A stretch of 64,000 bases of DNA from Spirodela intermedia (taxonomy: Eukaryota > Streptophyta > Magnoliopsida > Alismatales > Araceae): assembly GCA_902729315.2 (NCBI GenBank), contig LR746267.1:3294386-3358385 (forward strand). The letters run 5' to 3'. The notes under the pieces were generated by a model. That model was not told the DNA's origin, did no database searches, and saw only the letters and a program-made list of their open reading frames with translations. Made by a program: the position numbers and the translations under genes. Below, in pieces: positions 1 to 12,174 of this stretch (positions are counted from its first letter, which is position 1; each line of letters begins with the position of its first letter).

Positions 1-2170
1 CAATTGGCAAACATGTCCTTCACTATAATAAATTCTTTACTTCTGTGTAAAGCTTTTTACAACAAGCCTTGCCTTGTACTGAGGTTGATCACTATCAATT
101 ATTAGTGACTTTTTCTTATACACCCATTTGCACCTAATAACTCATTTCCCTATAGGAAGATCCACTAATTCTTAAGTGTGGTTCTTATCTAAGAATGCTT
201 ACTCCTTTAGACATTGCTTACATCTACTTCTCCTTTTCAAGACAACTAATTATCTTTTGAAAAGTTGTGAGCTCATCATCTTCTATAAATAATGCAAAGG
301 TAACATAATCATCAAGACGAGTAAGAAGTCTTATTTTACGCTTACTCCATCTACTAATAATATAATCAAGAACATCTGATGATTTTGCAACTCGATCTCC
401 ATCTTCACTTACAACAGAACTAAGAAGACTTTACACAATCTCCACCTCCAGCCTTGCTCTATCTACAACTTAAATATTATCAGATTGTTAAACCTTTTGC
501 TTTGTAGAAAAAGACTTCAACATATGATCTTCATCAAAAATCACATCCCTATTGAAAATAACTTTCTTCGCATTTGAATCCCAAAGTCGATATCCCTTCA
601 TGCTAGTGCTATAGCCCACTAAGATACATTTCTTCGACTTTGGATTCAACTTTCATCTCTCATCAACAAGTGTAAGAACATATTTTGAACATTAAAATAT
701 ATTCAAATTCGAATAGTCAATAGGATTTTCAATCCATACATCTTCAGCAACCCTCCCATCAAGAGCAGAATTTGGTTATCTATTTACCAAATAAGCTACC
801 ATACTCATAACTTTTGCCCAAAATTTCTTGGGCAAAACATTCAGCCGTAAACACCATGCTTTCTCAATAATTGTGCGGTTCATCTACTCAGTAACACTAT
901 TTTATTGTAGAGTTTTCTTCACTGTATAATAACATTGAATACTATGCTCATCACAAAATTGATCAAATTCAGAATTCTTAAATTCTATACCATTGTCAGT
1001 CCGTAAGATTTTGATCTTTTTTCCCATCTGGTTCTCTACCTTCACACACCAAGTCTTGAATTTTGTAAATACTTCAAACTTGTGTTTCAAGAGGAATATC
1101 TAAACTTTATTGAAAAAATCATCAACAAAGGTTAGAAAATATCGAGCACCACTCATCGATGTCACATCAACTAGACCACACACATTTGAATGAACATAAT
1201 CTAGCACATCACCCGTATCATACTTTGTTACTTTGAATGTCACTTTATACTATTTTCCCATGATACAGTACTTGTAAAAAATCAATTTGCAAGTTCTCAC
1301 ACCAAGTAGTAGTCCTTGTGCATATAGCTTTTGCATACTTATCTCACTCATATAACTCAATCACAAGTGCTATAAAAGTGTGTCATCAATCATGAAATCA
1401 TTTGGTGTCACAACACAAGCTTCACCTACAATGTTATTCCCCTCAAGTTTATAAATATTCACTCACTGACGTCTTCTCTTCATTATAACAAGTGATTCCT
1501 TTATAATCTTGAGGATCCCATTATTTCTTTTGAAGCAACATTCATTCGCTTTCAATACTCTAAGTGAAATCAAATTTTGGTACAATGTTAAAATATAATA
1601 AATATTTTCAAGCTTTCAAATCATTCCGTCAAACATTCTAACCTTCATTGAACTAATGCCCACAACTTCGCAAGTTATATTATTTTTCATAGAAACAACT
1701 CTTGCTGTACTCTTGTACGATTCTAACTAGTTAGTATTAGGACACATATGATAAGAACAACTAGTATTAAGAATCTGTGTTCAACAAATCTTTAGCTACA
1801 ACAAGTTCAGAATAGACTTCAGCATCTTCTCTATCCTCAACCTTTGCAACATTAGTCGAACTAGATTCACCCTCTATTGTCTTATTACTTTGATTCTTTG
1901 GACAATCTCTTCACAAGTGTCCATTTTCATGACATTTGTGATAAGTTTAGTTTTTTAATCAATTTATCCATGACTTGGACCGACTCTTCTTATCTCTTGA
2001 TGATTCTTTCTCCTTCTACCTTTCACGTTTTCTTCCACCCTTCACATATAAACCTTCACTACAAGCCTTACCAACATCCTTCTTTTGATGATAATACTCC
2101 ATCAATAAGTCAAGAACATCTTCAAGAATAGGTTTTGTATTGTCATGTAACAAGGTCGTAACAAGATGAT
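1..2170 (-). mobile_element. Ty1/copia polyprotein remnant (gag zinc knuckle to RT start)
   Basis: Read on the minus strand this is a decayed copia gag-pol. From high to low coordinates it shows a zinc knuckle near 1905-1950 (HKCHENGH...DCPKN, with the first Cys codon changed to Tyr and a stop inside), a long linker, an integrase core (902-1090), the integrase C-terminal stretch with a GYS...KGYRLWD pattern near 560-650, and the start of reverse transcriptase at 1-200. Stops and frameshifts are frequent, so no protein is expected. No LTR of this element is visible; it is cut at 2170 by a family-1 LTR and continues beyond base 1. A fragment of the same copia family lies at 32017-35388. Confidence 0.8.
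902..1090 (-). pseudogene. copia integrase core fragment
   Basis: This is a 62-codon open stretch carrying the copia integrase catalytic-core signature KILRTDNGIEF, which holds the second Asp of the DDE triad. It is followed by FDQFCDEHSIQ, typical of the segment before the HxxS motif. The frame closes at both ends, so this is only a piece of the integrase of the surrounding copia remnant. In an intact element it would insert the cDNA into the host chromosome. The assignment to Ty1/copia rather than Ty3 rests on the RTDNG.EF pattern. Confidence 0.85.
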
Positions 2171-3803
2171 TGACACAACTTTGTCGTTGTAAAGTAAATC
2201 ATGTAAATTTAAAATTTATAAAACTATAAAATACTAATTTTTAAATATTTAGAAGTATTTATGAAAAAATATATCAATTATAATTCAATAAAACTTTTAA
2301 AAATAGTGATAATTTTTCAAGTCAGTCATAGGGATGTAATAATATATCTGATAATGTTTTAAAATTTTTCTCAAAGAATACGATTTTCTATGAATTTTGT
2401 ACTAAAAAATGAAAATAAAATATATTTAAATTTCACAAAAATAGAAAATAAGGGTGCAGACATCATGATGACATCAGCACTCGACGAATGCGAATCGAGT
2501 GGAAATAGAGTTCCACCCGATGATTTTTACGTAAGTGATTATAAATAATTTAATTGATCAAATTAAGATTTGTAAAAGTCAAAAGAATCATAATTGAATG
2601 AAGTATAGCTTAGTAAATTTAAATCACACAAATTATCACTAAATGAAGTAAAAATTAAGTTGAAAGGAGGAAAACAGAGTTTCGACGTCATGGCGGCGAT
2701 GCATCAGTAATGCATCAGAATCTTGAGTGTTTGAAAAGATCATCGTGTAGTGTCCACGACCTCGAAGACTCTCCTTGGACAAGGATGACGTGGGCAATCT
2801 CTAGATCTCCTTGCGAAGTCTAGAGATCAATGAAATAGGTCATTGAATTATCACTGGTAGCTGTCACCCGACGGAGTAGAAAAATAATGACTTTGCAGCT
2901 CTCTAGCGGCTATCACCTAACAAAGAGGAGCTAGATGGAGGTGGGGCGTGTGTCAAGGAGCTTCATCCTCAAGTCTGCACAGCAAGATGAGGCTCTTCAT
3001 CACATCTAGTATGCTCTCAAGAGATGGGGACTCATCTCTCGACAGATCGTCCTCTTCCCGACGACAACTTATTTGTTGATCAATCAAAGATGATTTACTC
3101 GATAGATTCATGATCTTTTTATCACAAATCTTTCAATAATTTTAGTAACAATGTTCTACGAATCACATTGACGAGATTTTTGCCGATGATCCAGTGATTT
3201 TGACGGCTTAATCCTTCACTGACGATCTACAAGAAAGTCGCGATAATTAGATAAAAATACGAGTTTTGGCTCTAGGAGGATTTGAACCCATGTCAGTTGT
3301 CCGCCTTCGAAGCCTTTCAGGAGAAGGTGTGACGTGGATTTAGTCCCACATCACTTTAGGCAAATAAATATTAATATCACATTTTCAAACAATGAGTCCC
3401 TTTCTCCTATGTGTACAACCACTCCTTATCTCACAACCAGTTGGACATTAGTGACGTGGAAGGGGAGTGATGCATGTGTGCCCCCATCGGTCTTAGCCAC
3501 TCAAGCCCCTGCTCATGGCTCCCCTCGACTGCACTTCAAACCTACTTGCAGGCCCAGCTGGCCAGCGAGTCCCCCCATTTTTTTATATTTTTATTTTAAT
3601 TTCTTTTTCTTCATTTATCTCAAAAATAAGACTATAAAAGTTATATAAATTTGTGAAAAAACACATAATTATCCAAAAATTTACATTAATTAGTTGAAAA
3701 CTACTTTTCATAATTTAACACAAATATAAGTCTATTTATCATGAGTTAAGGTTAAAAATATATTATTTACTAATTATTAACTCATTATAATGAAGACTTG
3801 TCA
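2171..3803 (-). repeat. Family-1 LTR, 3' LTR of element A
   Basis: This is a 1633-bp LTR in reverse orientation. On the plus strand it opens with TGACACAACTTTGTCG, the complement of the LTR 3' end, and closes with AATGAAGACTTGTCA, the complement of the 5' end TGATAAGTCTTCATT (here TGACAAG). A purine tract AAGTTGGGGGGGGGTG lies immediately upstream in element orientation (plus 3804-3819), which makes this a 3' LTR with its polypurine tract. The flank at 2166-2170 is copia sequence and matches no other flank I could find, so no target duplication can be shown. Confidence 0.85.
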
Positions 3804-3819
3804 CACCCCCCCCAACTTA
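3804..3819 (-). promoter_or_regulatory. Polypurine tract of element A
   Basis: In element orientation this is a G-rich purine run directly abutting the 3' LTR start. It is the expected primer for plus-strand DNA synthesis. Element B has the shorter, mutated form AAGTTGAGGAGTG at the same place. Confidence 0.75.
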
Positions 3820-4171
3820 AATCATTGCTAGTCCCTTAGCAATGAAATTCTGAAAATAAAAATTCACAAATCTCAAACATGATATTTCAATACATAAAAA
3901 AAAATATAATTAGAAATGATACACCTTTAGACACTTTTGATTCTTATATCAAGTATTTAAGAATGATGTTAAGCACTTAAATGTTTAACCACTCCTTGGA
4001 ATAACAATCTAGACTTCACTTCTTCTATTCACATCTTTATCACTTCTTTAGTCATAGATATATTTACAAGATGTTTTAATTATCAATACTCATCTAAGAA
4101 TAATATTGATCTTACATTTTCCTTTTTCTATGGCTTGATTTTTTAAGTTTGCACTATATTTCTTCTTTTTT

Positions 4172-4211
<40 letters not shown>

Positions 4212-5430
4212 GATAAGTAGCTTTTCTTGTAGACAAATTTCGACAATAAGAATGATGTCTCATACCCTCCATATGTACTCTTCATTTTTAGGGCTTTCAC
4301 TTTATTCACTTATGTTGCAGCAAGTGTTTTTCTATGCACGATTTTTGACAATGAGAATGATGTCTCACACCCTCCATGTGTACTCTTCGTTTCTAGATTT
4401 TTCACATTACTTTTTTTTTATTTTAAATAAGTGATTTCTTCTCACAAGTCCAATAAATCATGATGTAAAAATCTCTTTTAAACTCAAATGATCAATCAAA
4501 TTTTTACATCAAGTAAATATTAACCATCAAGATCATGAAGTGAAAATCTATAGAATCAAATCCATGTTATCTATCATGTATCCAAAGAGTATTCCAACAT
4601 TTCATGCTACTAAATCATTCTTTTAACTCAATAATAATCTTCTTGGTATCTTTTGATATCAATCAATCTAATTGATTTAATTTTTCATGCATGTAATATG
4701 ATGTAAGAAATTTATAAATTAGATAGTTTTGATAGTTCTACTTTCTATTTTCAATTTTGTTTTTAATAATAATAAATTTATCAAAAATAAATCAAAACTA
4801 TCCTCTTTATAGCTGTAATTTCGAATTTCAGTAATATATGTCTAGGGGATTGAAATGTGAGAAAAGGGTCTCTAGAATTTCAAATTTTAGGCTGTTTTTT
4901 CTCTATTGTTTTTGAGAGTCTATTGTTCTTGACAGAAAACTAGAAAATAGATGTTGTAGTTTTTTCGAATTTTTCTTTTTAGTTGCTATTCTAAGTGAAC
5001 ATGAAAATAAAAATAAAAATATAAACACATGTTCTTAATCATCCTACAACATAAATTATGAATTAATACTTCACTCCCCAACTTAAAAATGACATTGTCC
5101 TCAATGACACAGAAAAATCGGAATAAAATATGTAAAAAATATAATTTTCAAGTGAAGCATGCATATATGTAAAGTTAAATACTAAAAATATTGTCATAAA
5201 TGATAAAGCTCAGAAAGACATCACCTCAACCTCGTTTTTAATTCTTCACTTCATCCTACACTCCTCTTACGATTTTTTGAAAACAAACAAATGTAGAAAT
5301 AAATACTGTAAAATTTTAAGAAAAATAGAGCTTCTAAAAAAATCAAATAGAATGAAATAAAAACCATGGGTTGCCTTCCATGTAATGCTGAATTTAATGT
5401 CTTCAGCTGGACAACTTTTAAAATATAAGA
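3820..5430 (-). other. Element A 3' non-coding region between pol and 3' LTR
   Basis: This stretch matches 15780-17376 of element B in reverse. It has no long sense ORF, so the envelope-like ORF that some Athila elements carry here is absent. It holds a (TA)n run at 4175-4208 and two direct repeats of about 50 bp (about 4248-4300 and 4350-4400). A second PPT-like tract lies at 5071-5090, read as TTTTTAAGTTGGGG on the minus strand. Near 5415-5430 the similarity to B stops and unrelated sequence begins. Confidence 0.7.
4175..4208. repeat. (TA)n microsatellite
   Basis: About 17 uninterrupted TA units lie inside the non-coding tail of element A. In element B the same site has only a short TATATA run (near 17003), so the array expanded after the copies separated. 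Confidence 0.95.
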
Positions 5431-6085
5431 TGATATATGACCATCAAAATATATTTGTATCCTAAGGTAAGTTTCATGATATTCTTTTTTAGATTTTGCA
5501 TAAATTCATATATTTTATATATACCTTGACATACTTTAATCCAAAAAAAAGAAATTAACAAAAAATTTCAAAAAAAATATTTCTATTTTGAAAATAATAT
5601 TTCCTCATTTATATCTTGTTTTGTAAGGCTCTCATTCATTAATAAATACTTTCTATTAATAAATCATAAAATGTGATCAAGCCATATAATTTTCAAATTA
5701 GCTATTACCCAATCTAGAATTTTTTCATCTAAATTGATTTCTCTAATTCTTCTAGTCACCCATTTCTTAATATGTTCTTTTATTTGCATAATCTTCCCCT
5801 ACTCCATTTTATCTTCCATATATATATTTGTTCAATTTGCAAGGAGTGAAATATTTCAAGCTTAGAAATAATTCTAATGGGCTGTGGGTTTTGGAGGATG
5901 AAAGGATTGTCTTTTTTAATCTCAGATCTAATAAGTTTAGTAAAATTCAAATTTTCTCTTTCAAAATTTTCTCTATCTTCATATTCGTTATTTTTTTTTC
6001 TCCCCATTAGTTGAATCAACTCTTATTCTAACTTTTCGTTTCTCAACTCATTAAATTCTATATTTATTTTTGTTTCTCTAAAATT
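5431..6085 (-). other. Unassigned segment between element A tail and an LTR end
   Basis: About 655 bp match none of the other family-1 elements in this window. The minus strand has a 79-codon open frame at 5780-6019 that starts MIQLMGRKKNN and is rich in Lys, Glu and Ile. I recognise no domain in it. On its upstream side (plus 6086 upward) is the 3' end of a family-1 LTR followed by AAATTTTA, the position where an element's internal region should start. It could be the internal sequence of a different, perhaps non-autonomous, element using these LTRs, or simply captured DNA. Confidence 0.4.
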
Positions 6086-6283
6086 TAACTTGACTTAGTC
6101 GTTGTATACTAAATCATGTAAACTTAAAATTTATAAAACTAGAAAACACTAATTTTTAGATATTTAGAAGTATTTATGAACAAATATATCAATTATAATT
6201 TAATAAAACTTCTAAAAATAATGATAATTTTCCAAGTCGATCATAGAGATGTAATATAATATTGAATAATTATTCAGAATTTT
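6086..6283 (-). repeat. Family-1 LTR 3'-end fragment
   Basis: This is about 200 bp of the LTR 3' end in reverse. It begins TAACTTGACTTAGTCG, a mutated TGACGTGACTTAG, and runs to the conserved AATTATTCAGAATTTTC. There it switches abruptly into integrase coding sequence. The junction has no target duplication and looks like illegitimate recombination. Confidence 0.75.
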
Positions 6284-8654
6284 CTTCAACTCTTCTAGTT
6301 CATTTAGTTGTAAAATTCTTTGCCCACCAACTAATTTTTCATCTATAGATAAAATTTTTATAGCCCATAATACTTTATGCTCTATTTTCACAAGAAGATG
6401 ACATAACTTTTCAAAAATGAGATGAATAAGGACATACCTATGGGATTTTTATAAGTTGTTCTATAAGCCCATAATGCATCTTATAATTTCGTAGGCTAAT
6501 CTTTCTTATCTGGTCTAACTATTTTTCTCAAAATTCTCAAAATTTTCTTATTTGCTACTTCAGCTTGCCCATTTATTTGGGGATAATATGGAGTAGCTAC
6601 TCTATGATGTACTCCATTCTTTTTCAATAGTTCCTTGAAATATTTATTTGTAAAATGTGTTTCTCCATCACTAATAATCACTCTAGGACATTCAAATCTC
6701 AAAAAAATATTTCCTTGCATAAACTTCATCACGATTTTATGATCATTAGTTCTAGTAAGAATAGCTTCCACCCGCTTAGACACATAATCAACAACAAGTA
6801 AAATATATTCATATTTTTCAGCTGATGGGAAGGGACCCATGAAATCTATTCCCCATACATAAATTTTTTTGACTACTAACATGTTACTTATAGGCATTTC
6901 ATCTTTTTTACTCATGTTACCTATAGATTGGCATGAAATACATGTCCTACTAAATTCTATAAAATCTCTTATGATTGTAGGTCAATAAAAACCACACTGA
7001 AAATTTTTTACAGCTGTTTTTTGTCTAGAGAAATGTCCTCCACAATTAGATGAATGGCAGACCTTAAGAATGCTATGATATTCTTCTTCAGGAACACATC
7101 TTCTTAAAATTTGATCATTGCCCAAGTAAGATAAATCAGGATCATGCCAAAAATAATTTCTAATCTTAGAAAAGAAATGATGTTTTCTGTTCTGATCCTA
7201 CTATTCTGAAATTTTTCTAGAAACCAAAAAATTAATAATATGTGCATACCATCGTGATGGTTGATGTTGAGCTGACATCAATTGTTCATCTAGAAATGTA
7301 TCTTGTAAAGGTGCTGTATTTTTTCTTGTATCACTCAATCTAGAAAGATGGTCAGCAACAACATTCTCAAAACCTTTTTTATCTTTTATTTCTAAGTCAA
7401 ATTCCTACAACAATAAAATCTATCTAAATAAACATAGCTTTGCATCTTTCTTATTTAATAAATATTTTAATGCTTCATTATTAGTATAAATAATAATTTT
7501 GGCTCCCAAAATATATGATCTAAACCTTTCTAATGAAAATACTACAGCTAACAACTGTTTTTCAGTTGTGATATAATTTAATTGAGCATCGGATATAGTT
7601 TTACTAGCATATGACATTACTATGGGTTTTGACTCTTTTGTTTGTCCTAGAACGGCTCCCATTGCATAATTTGATGCATGACATATTATTTCAAAAGGAA
7701 GGGACAAATTAAGAGCTTGTAAAATAGGTGTCTCAGTAAGTAATTTTTTTATTTTAGAAAAAGACTCAAAATATTTCTCGTCAAAATTAAAAGACACATC
7801 TTTAGATAATAACATGGTGAGAGGTTTAGAAATTTTCAAAAAATCTTGAATAAATTTTCTATAATAACCTGCATGACTCAAGAAAGATCTAATCTGTTTT
7901 ACTGAATTTGGAGGTTTTATTTTAGATATAATATTAAGTTTTGCTCTATTCACCTCTAAACCCTTTTCACTCACAATATGACCTAACACAACTCCCTCTC
8001 TAACCATAAAATATGATTTCTCCCAACTCAAAACTAATTATTTCTCTATACATTTCTCAAGTACATGTTATAAATGATTTAAACATTTATCAAATGATTC
8101 ACCAAAAATAGAAAAATCGTCTATAAAAATTTCCATACATTTTCTAGGCATATGAGAAAAAATAGACAACATACATCTTTGAAATGTGGCTGGAGCATTA
8201 CACAAACCAAAAGGCATGCATTTAAAAGCAAAAGTACCAAATGGACAAGTGAAAGTTATTTTTTCTTGATCTAAAGAGTTTATATAAATTTGATTATAAC
8301 CAAAGTATCTATCTAGAAAACAAAAAAAGTTTTTTCTAGCTAATTTTTCTAGAATTTGATTAGTAAATAATAGGAGAAAATGATCTTTTCTAGTAACTGA
8401 ATTTAATGTTCTATAATCAATGCAAACCATTCAACCAGTAGTTAATCTTGTTTGTATTTCATCCCTATTTTTATTTTTTATAATGGTGATCCCTGATTTT
8501 TTTGGCACCACTTGTATAGGACTAACCCATTTGCTATCTAAAGTAAGATAAATAATATCAGTAGCCAGTCACTTTAAAATTTCTTTTTTTACAATTTTCA
8601 TCATGTTAGGATTTAATCTTCATTGTGGTTCCCTACTAGTTCTAGCCCCTTCCT
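6284..8654 (-). pseudogene. Element A pol fragment: RT, RNase H and integrase
   Basis: Minus-strand Athila-like pol with stops and frameshifts. The reverse transcriptase part (about 8640-7800) shows the FLDRYFGYNQI segment, the CPFGTFAFK...MPFGLCNAPATFQ block and IFIDDF as the YxDD-box equivalent. RNase H follows (about 7780-7330), then the integrase zinc-finger region (about 7150-6930). The integrase core (6915-6496) has GIDFMGPFP, ISDGETHFTNK and NGQAEVANK, so all three acidic DDE residues remain. The fragment is broken at 8654 by the 5' LTR of element B and at 6283 by an LTR fragment. Confidence 0.85.
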
Positions 8655-10283
8655 TGATAAGTCTTCATTATCATGAGTTAATAATTAGTAAATAATATAG
8701 TTTTAGCCTTAACTCATGATAAATAGACTTATATTTGTGTTAAAGTGTGAAAAGTGGTTTTTAGTTGATTAATGTGAATTTTTGGTAATTATGTGATTTT
8801 ATACGATTTTTACAGTCTCACTTTTGAGATAAATGAAGAACAAGAAATAAAAATAAAAATATTGCAAAATGGGGGAACCTGCGCCGGCGAGTCGGGCCCC
8901 CAAGCAGGTCGGAAGTGCAGTCGGGGAGTAGCTGCAAGCAGGGGCTCGAGCGGGTTGAACTGATGGGGGCACATGTGTGCGCCACTCCCCTTCCACGTCA
9001 CCGGTGGCCAGCTGGCTGTGGGGCAAGGAGTGGTCGTACACGTGCGAGAGGGACTTTGTTTAGAAATGTAAGATTACTATATAATCCCCCGAAAATTTGA
9101 CGCACAACCGATGTGGGACTAAACCCATCACCTTCCTCAGAAAAGGCGAGGGGCAATTGGCATGGGTTCGAATCCTCTCAGAGCCAAAACTCATATTTTT
9201 ATCTGATTATTGCGATTTTCCTGCATATCACCGGTGAAGGATTAAGCAACCATAATCACTGGATCATCGGCGAAAATCTTGTCAACGCGATTCGCAGAGC
9301 ATTGTTACTCAAATTGCTGAAGGATTCGCGATAAATGGATTGCGAATCCATTGAGTAAATCATCTCTGATTGATCGACGAACAAGTTGTTGTCGAGAAGA
9401 GGACGATCCGCCGGGAGATGAGTTGCCACCTCCTGAGAGTATACCAGATGCGATGAAGAGCCTCCTCTTGCTGCGTTGACCTAAGGATGAAGCTCCCTAA
9501 CACACACCCCACCTCCATCTAACTCCTTTCCGTTGGGTGACAGCTGCTGAAGAGCTGCAAAGTCGTCGTTTTTCTGCTCCACCAGGTGACAGCCGCCGGA
9601 GATGACTTGACGACCCATTTCATTAATCTCTAGAGTTCGCAAGGAGATCTAGAGATTGCCCACATCGTCTTTCTCCAAGGAGAGCCTTAGAGGCCGTGGA
9701 CACTGCACGATGATCCTTCCGAATGCTCAGGATTCTGGTGCATCGCCGACGCATCGCCGTCGCGATGTTGGAACTTTGTTTTCCTACTTTCAATTTACTT
9801 TACGCTTCATTTAGTGATAGTTTTTGTGATTTTAATTTACTAAAATATACTTTGTTCTATTACGATTCTTCCGGCTTTTATAGATCTTAATTTGATCAAT
9901 TAAATCGTCTATAATCACTTACGTAAGAATCACCGGGCATAACCTCTGTTTCCGCCCGATTCGTGTTCGCCGGGCGCTAACATCATCTCGACATCCGCAC
10001 CCTTATTTCCCCTTTTCGTGAATTTTAAATATATTTCCTTTTCATTTCCTAGTATAAAATTCATAGAAAATCGTATTCATTAAGAAAAATTCTCAATAAT
10101 TACTAGATATTATATTACAACTCTATGATCGACCTAGAAAATTACTGCTATTTTTGGAAGTTTTATTGAATTATAATTGATATATTTATTCAGAAATACT
10201 TCTAAATATCTAAAAATTCGTATTTTCTAGTTTTATAAATTTTAGATTTGCATGATTTAATATACAATGACTAAGTCACGTTA
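8655..10283 (+). repeat. 5' LTR of element B
   Basis: The LTR starts TGATAAGTCTTCATT and ends GTCACGTTA (consensus GTCACGTCA). Inside are an inverted repeat, TTATCATGAGTTAA at 8668-8681 pairing with TTAACTCATGATAA at 8709-8722, and a GC-rich block with CACGTG and CCACGTCA boxes (8993-9044). A TATA-like ACTATATAATC lies at 9076-9086, the tRNA T-arm-like GGTTCGAATCC at 9165-9175 and a T run near 9197-9201. A GC-rich R/U5-like region lies at about 9400-9620. Transcription of the element would begin in this LTR. Confidence 0.9.
9076..9086 (+). promoter_or_regulatory. TATA-like box of the element B 5' LTR
   Basis: ACTATATAATC lies downstream of the ACGT-core boxes and about 30 bp upstream of the conserved GATGTGGGACTAAACCC stretch. 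The same TATA-like string recurs at this position in the 3' LTR (about 17812-17822) and, mutated, in other family copies. This fits the U3 promoter, but no transcription start can be fixed from sequence. Confidence 0.5.
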
Positions 10284-10288
10284 AATTT

Positions 10289-10306
10289 TTGCACTGTTGT
10301 CTAGGA
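10289..10306 (+). promoter_or_regulatory. Primer-binding site of element B (tRNA-Asp type, decayed)
   Basis: TTGCACTGTTGTCTAGGA begins five bases after the 5' LTR. It is a decayed form of TGGCGCCGTTGCCGGGGA, the complement of the plant tRNA-Asp(GTC) 3' end (12 of 18 match). Element D keeps a better copy (16 of 18), which fixes the assignment. Confidence 0.7.
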
Positions 10307-10493
10307 TGTACTGCATAATATTTAGTCTTTTTCTATTTTTCTCTTAAAGTACAAAAAAATAAAATTAACTCTTGTTTTATTTTCTTTTTGTCGATTTTTT
10401 TTAAGAAAAAGGGAACGAAAAGAAGCAAGGCAAGGACTGGATCCTGAAGGGTAACAATTACTAAAGTTTTCTCTCAAATTTATTGATTTTTTT

Positions 10494-12174
10494 ATGCATG
10501 GTAGAGGATCGTTACATCAAAGGCTAGAAAATCCTTTTATTATTTCATTCAAGACTAAAAATCCGAAAGAAAAATTAATTTTGATAGATCTTGAAAGAAG
10601 TACAGGTCAAACTGAGAACAATCCTATGGCCATGAAAAATTATTATATCCTTAATTCATTTCAAAGAGCATCAAATATTAGAGTCCCATTAGCACCCACT
10701 ATTAAATTCGAAATAAATCCAGGAATTTTTCAAATGCTCCCTAATTTTCATAGATTGCCTTTAGAGGAACCTCATCAGCACTTAGAAAAATTTCATATGG
10801 TCTATGATTTAGTTAATCTCCCTCAAGTTACACTGGAAATTATTAAGATGAAATTATTTCCTCATACACTTAGGGACAAAGTTAGCCATTGGCTATCCAC
10901 ATTAGATAGAGAATTAACTAGTTGGAAAGACATAAAATATGCCTTTCTTCGAAAATTTTATCCCTTAGGAAAAAACTCAAAATATGAGAAAATATATATG
11001 GAGTTTTTCTCAAAGATCAGGAGAAACTTTGCATGAGACATGGGAAAAATTCAAAGATTTACTTAGAAAGTGTCCTCATCATGCTATACCCAAGTGGCAG
11101 CTCAATAGAATTTTTTATGATGGATTATTAGAACAACATAGAAATATGATTGATTCTATATGTGGAGGAGCTTTTATGGAGAAAACTCTTGATGAGATTT
11201 ATAGTCTTTATGAGAATTTCAGTGAAAATTCTAGAGATCAAGCCTCTTTTGAATTATATGATAGGGATAAGAAGAGAGGAATTTATGAATTACATCATGA
11301 TGATGATTCTAAATTTAGAAATGAGGTTAATCAGATTAATCAAAGATTAGAAAAACTTGATTTACTTATTGACAATATTAGAAAACCTCTTAACCCTCAA
11401 TTTAATTCAAATAGTACATGTCCTATGTATGGTGAAAATGATTATTCTGAATTTCAATGTTATAATTTAGATCAATCATTTCACCCTATGCAAGAACAAG
11501 TGCAAGTAGCTCACAGTTTTAATAGAAACAAGGGACCTTTTCCAAATTCTTATAATCTTAATTGGAGGAATAATTTTTCATGGAGAGACCCAAATAATAT
11601 TCAAAATCTAGTAGCACTTAGACCCAATTCAAACTCTAAATTTCGTCCAAAACAAGAAAATAGATTTCAAAAAAATCAGCCCTCTCAAACCCAACCTGAT
11701 ACTATATAAATGATGCAACAAATTATGAATCAAATGATGCAATAGACTATGAATCAAACGATCCTGCACCAGAAATAAATTATAGAGGCCTTTGGGAATA
11801 AGAGAGAAGAGGGACAACAACCTAGTCAGCCCATAGAATATCCAGGGAACCGCCCAATAATAGGATTTCAGCAAGAGGAGTCTAGTAACATTAATCTAAG
11901 AAAAAACCCACGAAATGAAAATGGTAGGATAGTGAATGCATTAAGGAGTGGTAAGATCTTACCTGATCCTTATCCCCAAATATTAGAAGAAAAAGAAAAC
12001 GTGGACAACCCAAAACAAAATCAAATAGGAGTAGAAGAAGATTTTATAGATTCTACCAAGGAAATTTTGAAAGAGAGGACAACCATTCCATTTTCTAAAG
12101 CTCTAGAGCCTAGACAAAGAAAGAAGAAGGAACACAATGAAGAAATAAAGAAAATTTTACAAGGTGTAAATTAG
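10494..12174 (+). pseudogene. Element B gag (capsid-like) pseudogene
   Basis: Athila-like gag, the structural protein that would package element RNA in cytoplasmic particles. The first part (from HGRGSLHQRLENPF at 10494) runs to about 11000. A one-base gain there, compared with element D, shifts the frame, and the protein continues at 10984-11709 (ETWEKFKDLLRKCPHHAIP, then FYDGLLEQH). A stop at 11707 and further stops break the Gln/Asn-rich tail (11710-12174), which holds the NALRSGKILPDPYPQ segment just before protease. The family's gag and pol appear to be one long frame, as seen in element D. Confidence 0.85.

Noticed and set aside
9120-9200. A tRNA gene around GGTTCGAATCC
   Set aside because: No acceptor, D or anticodon stems can be formed upstream; only a T-arm-like string is present, so it is reported as a relic or B-box only.
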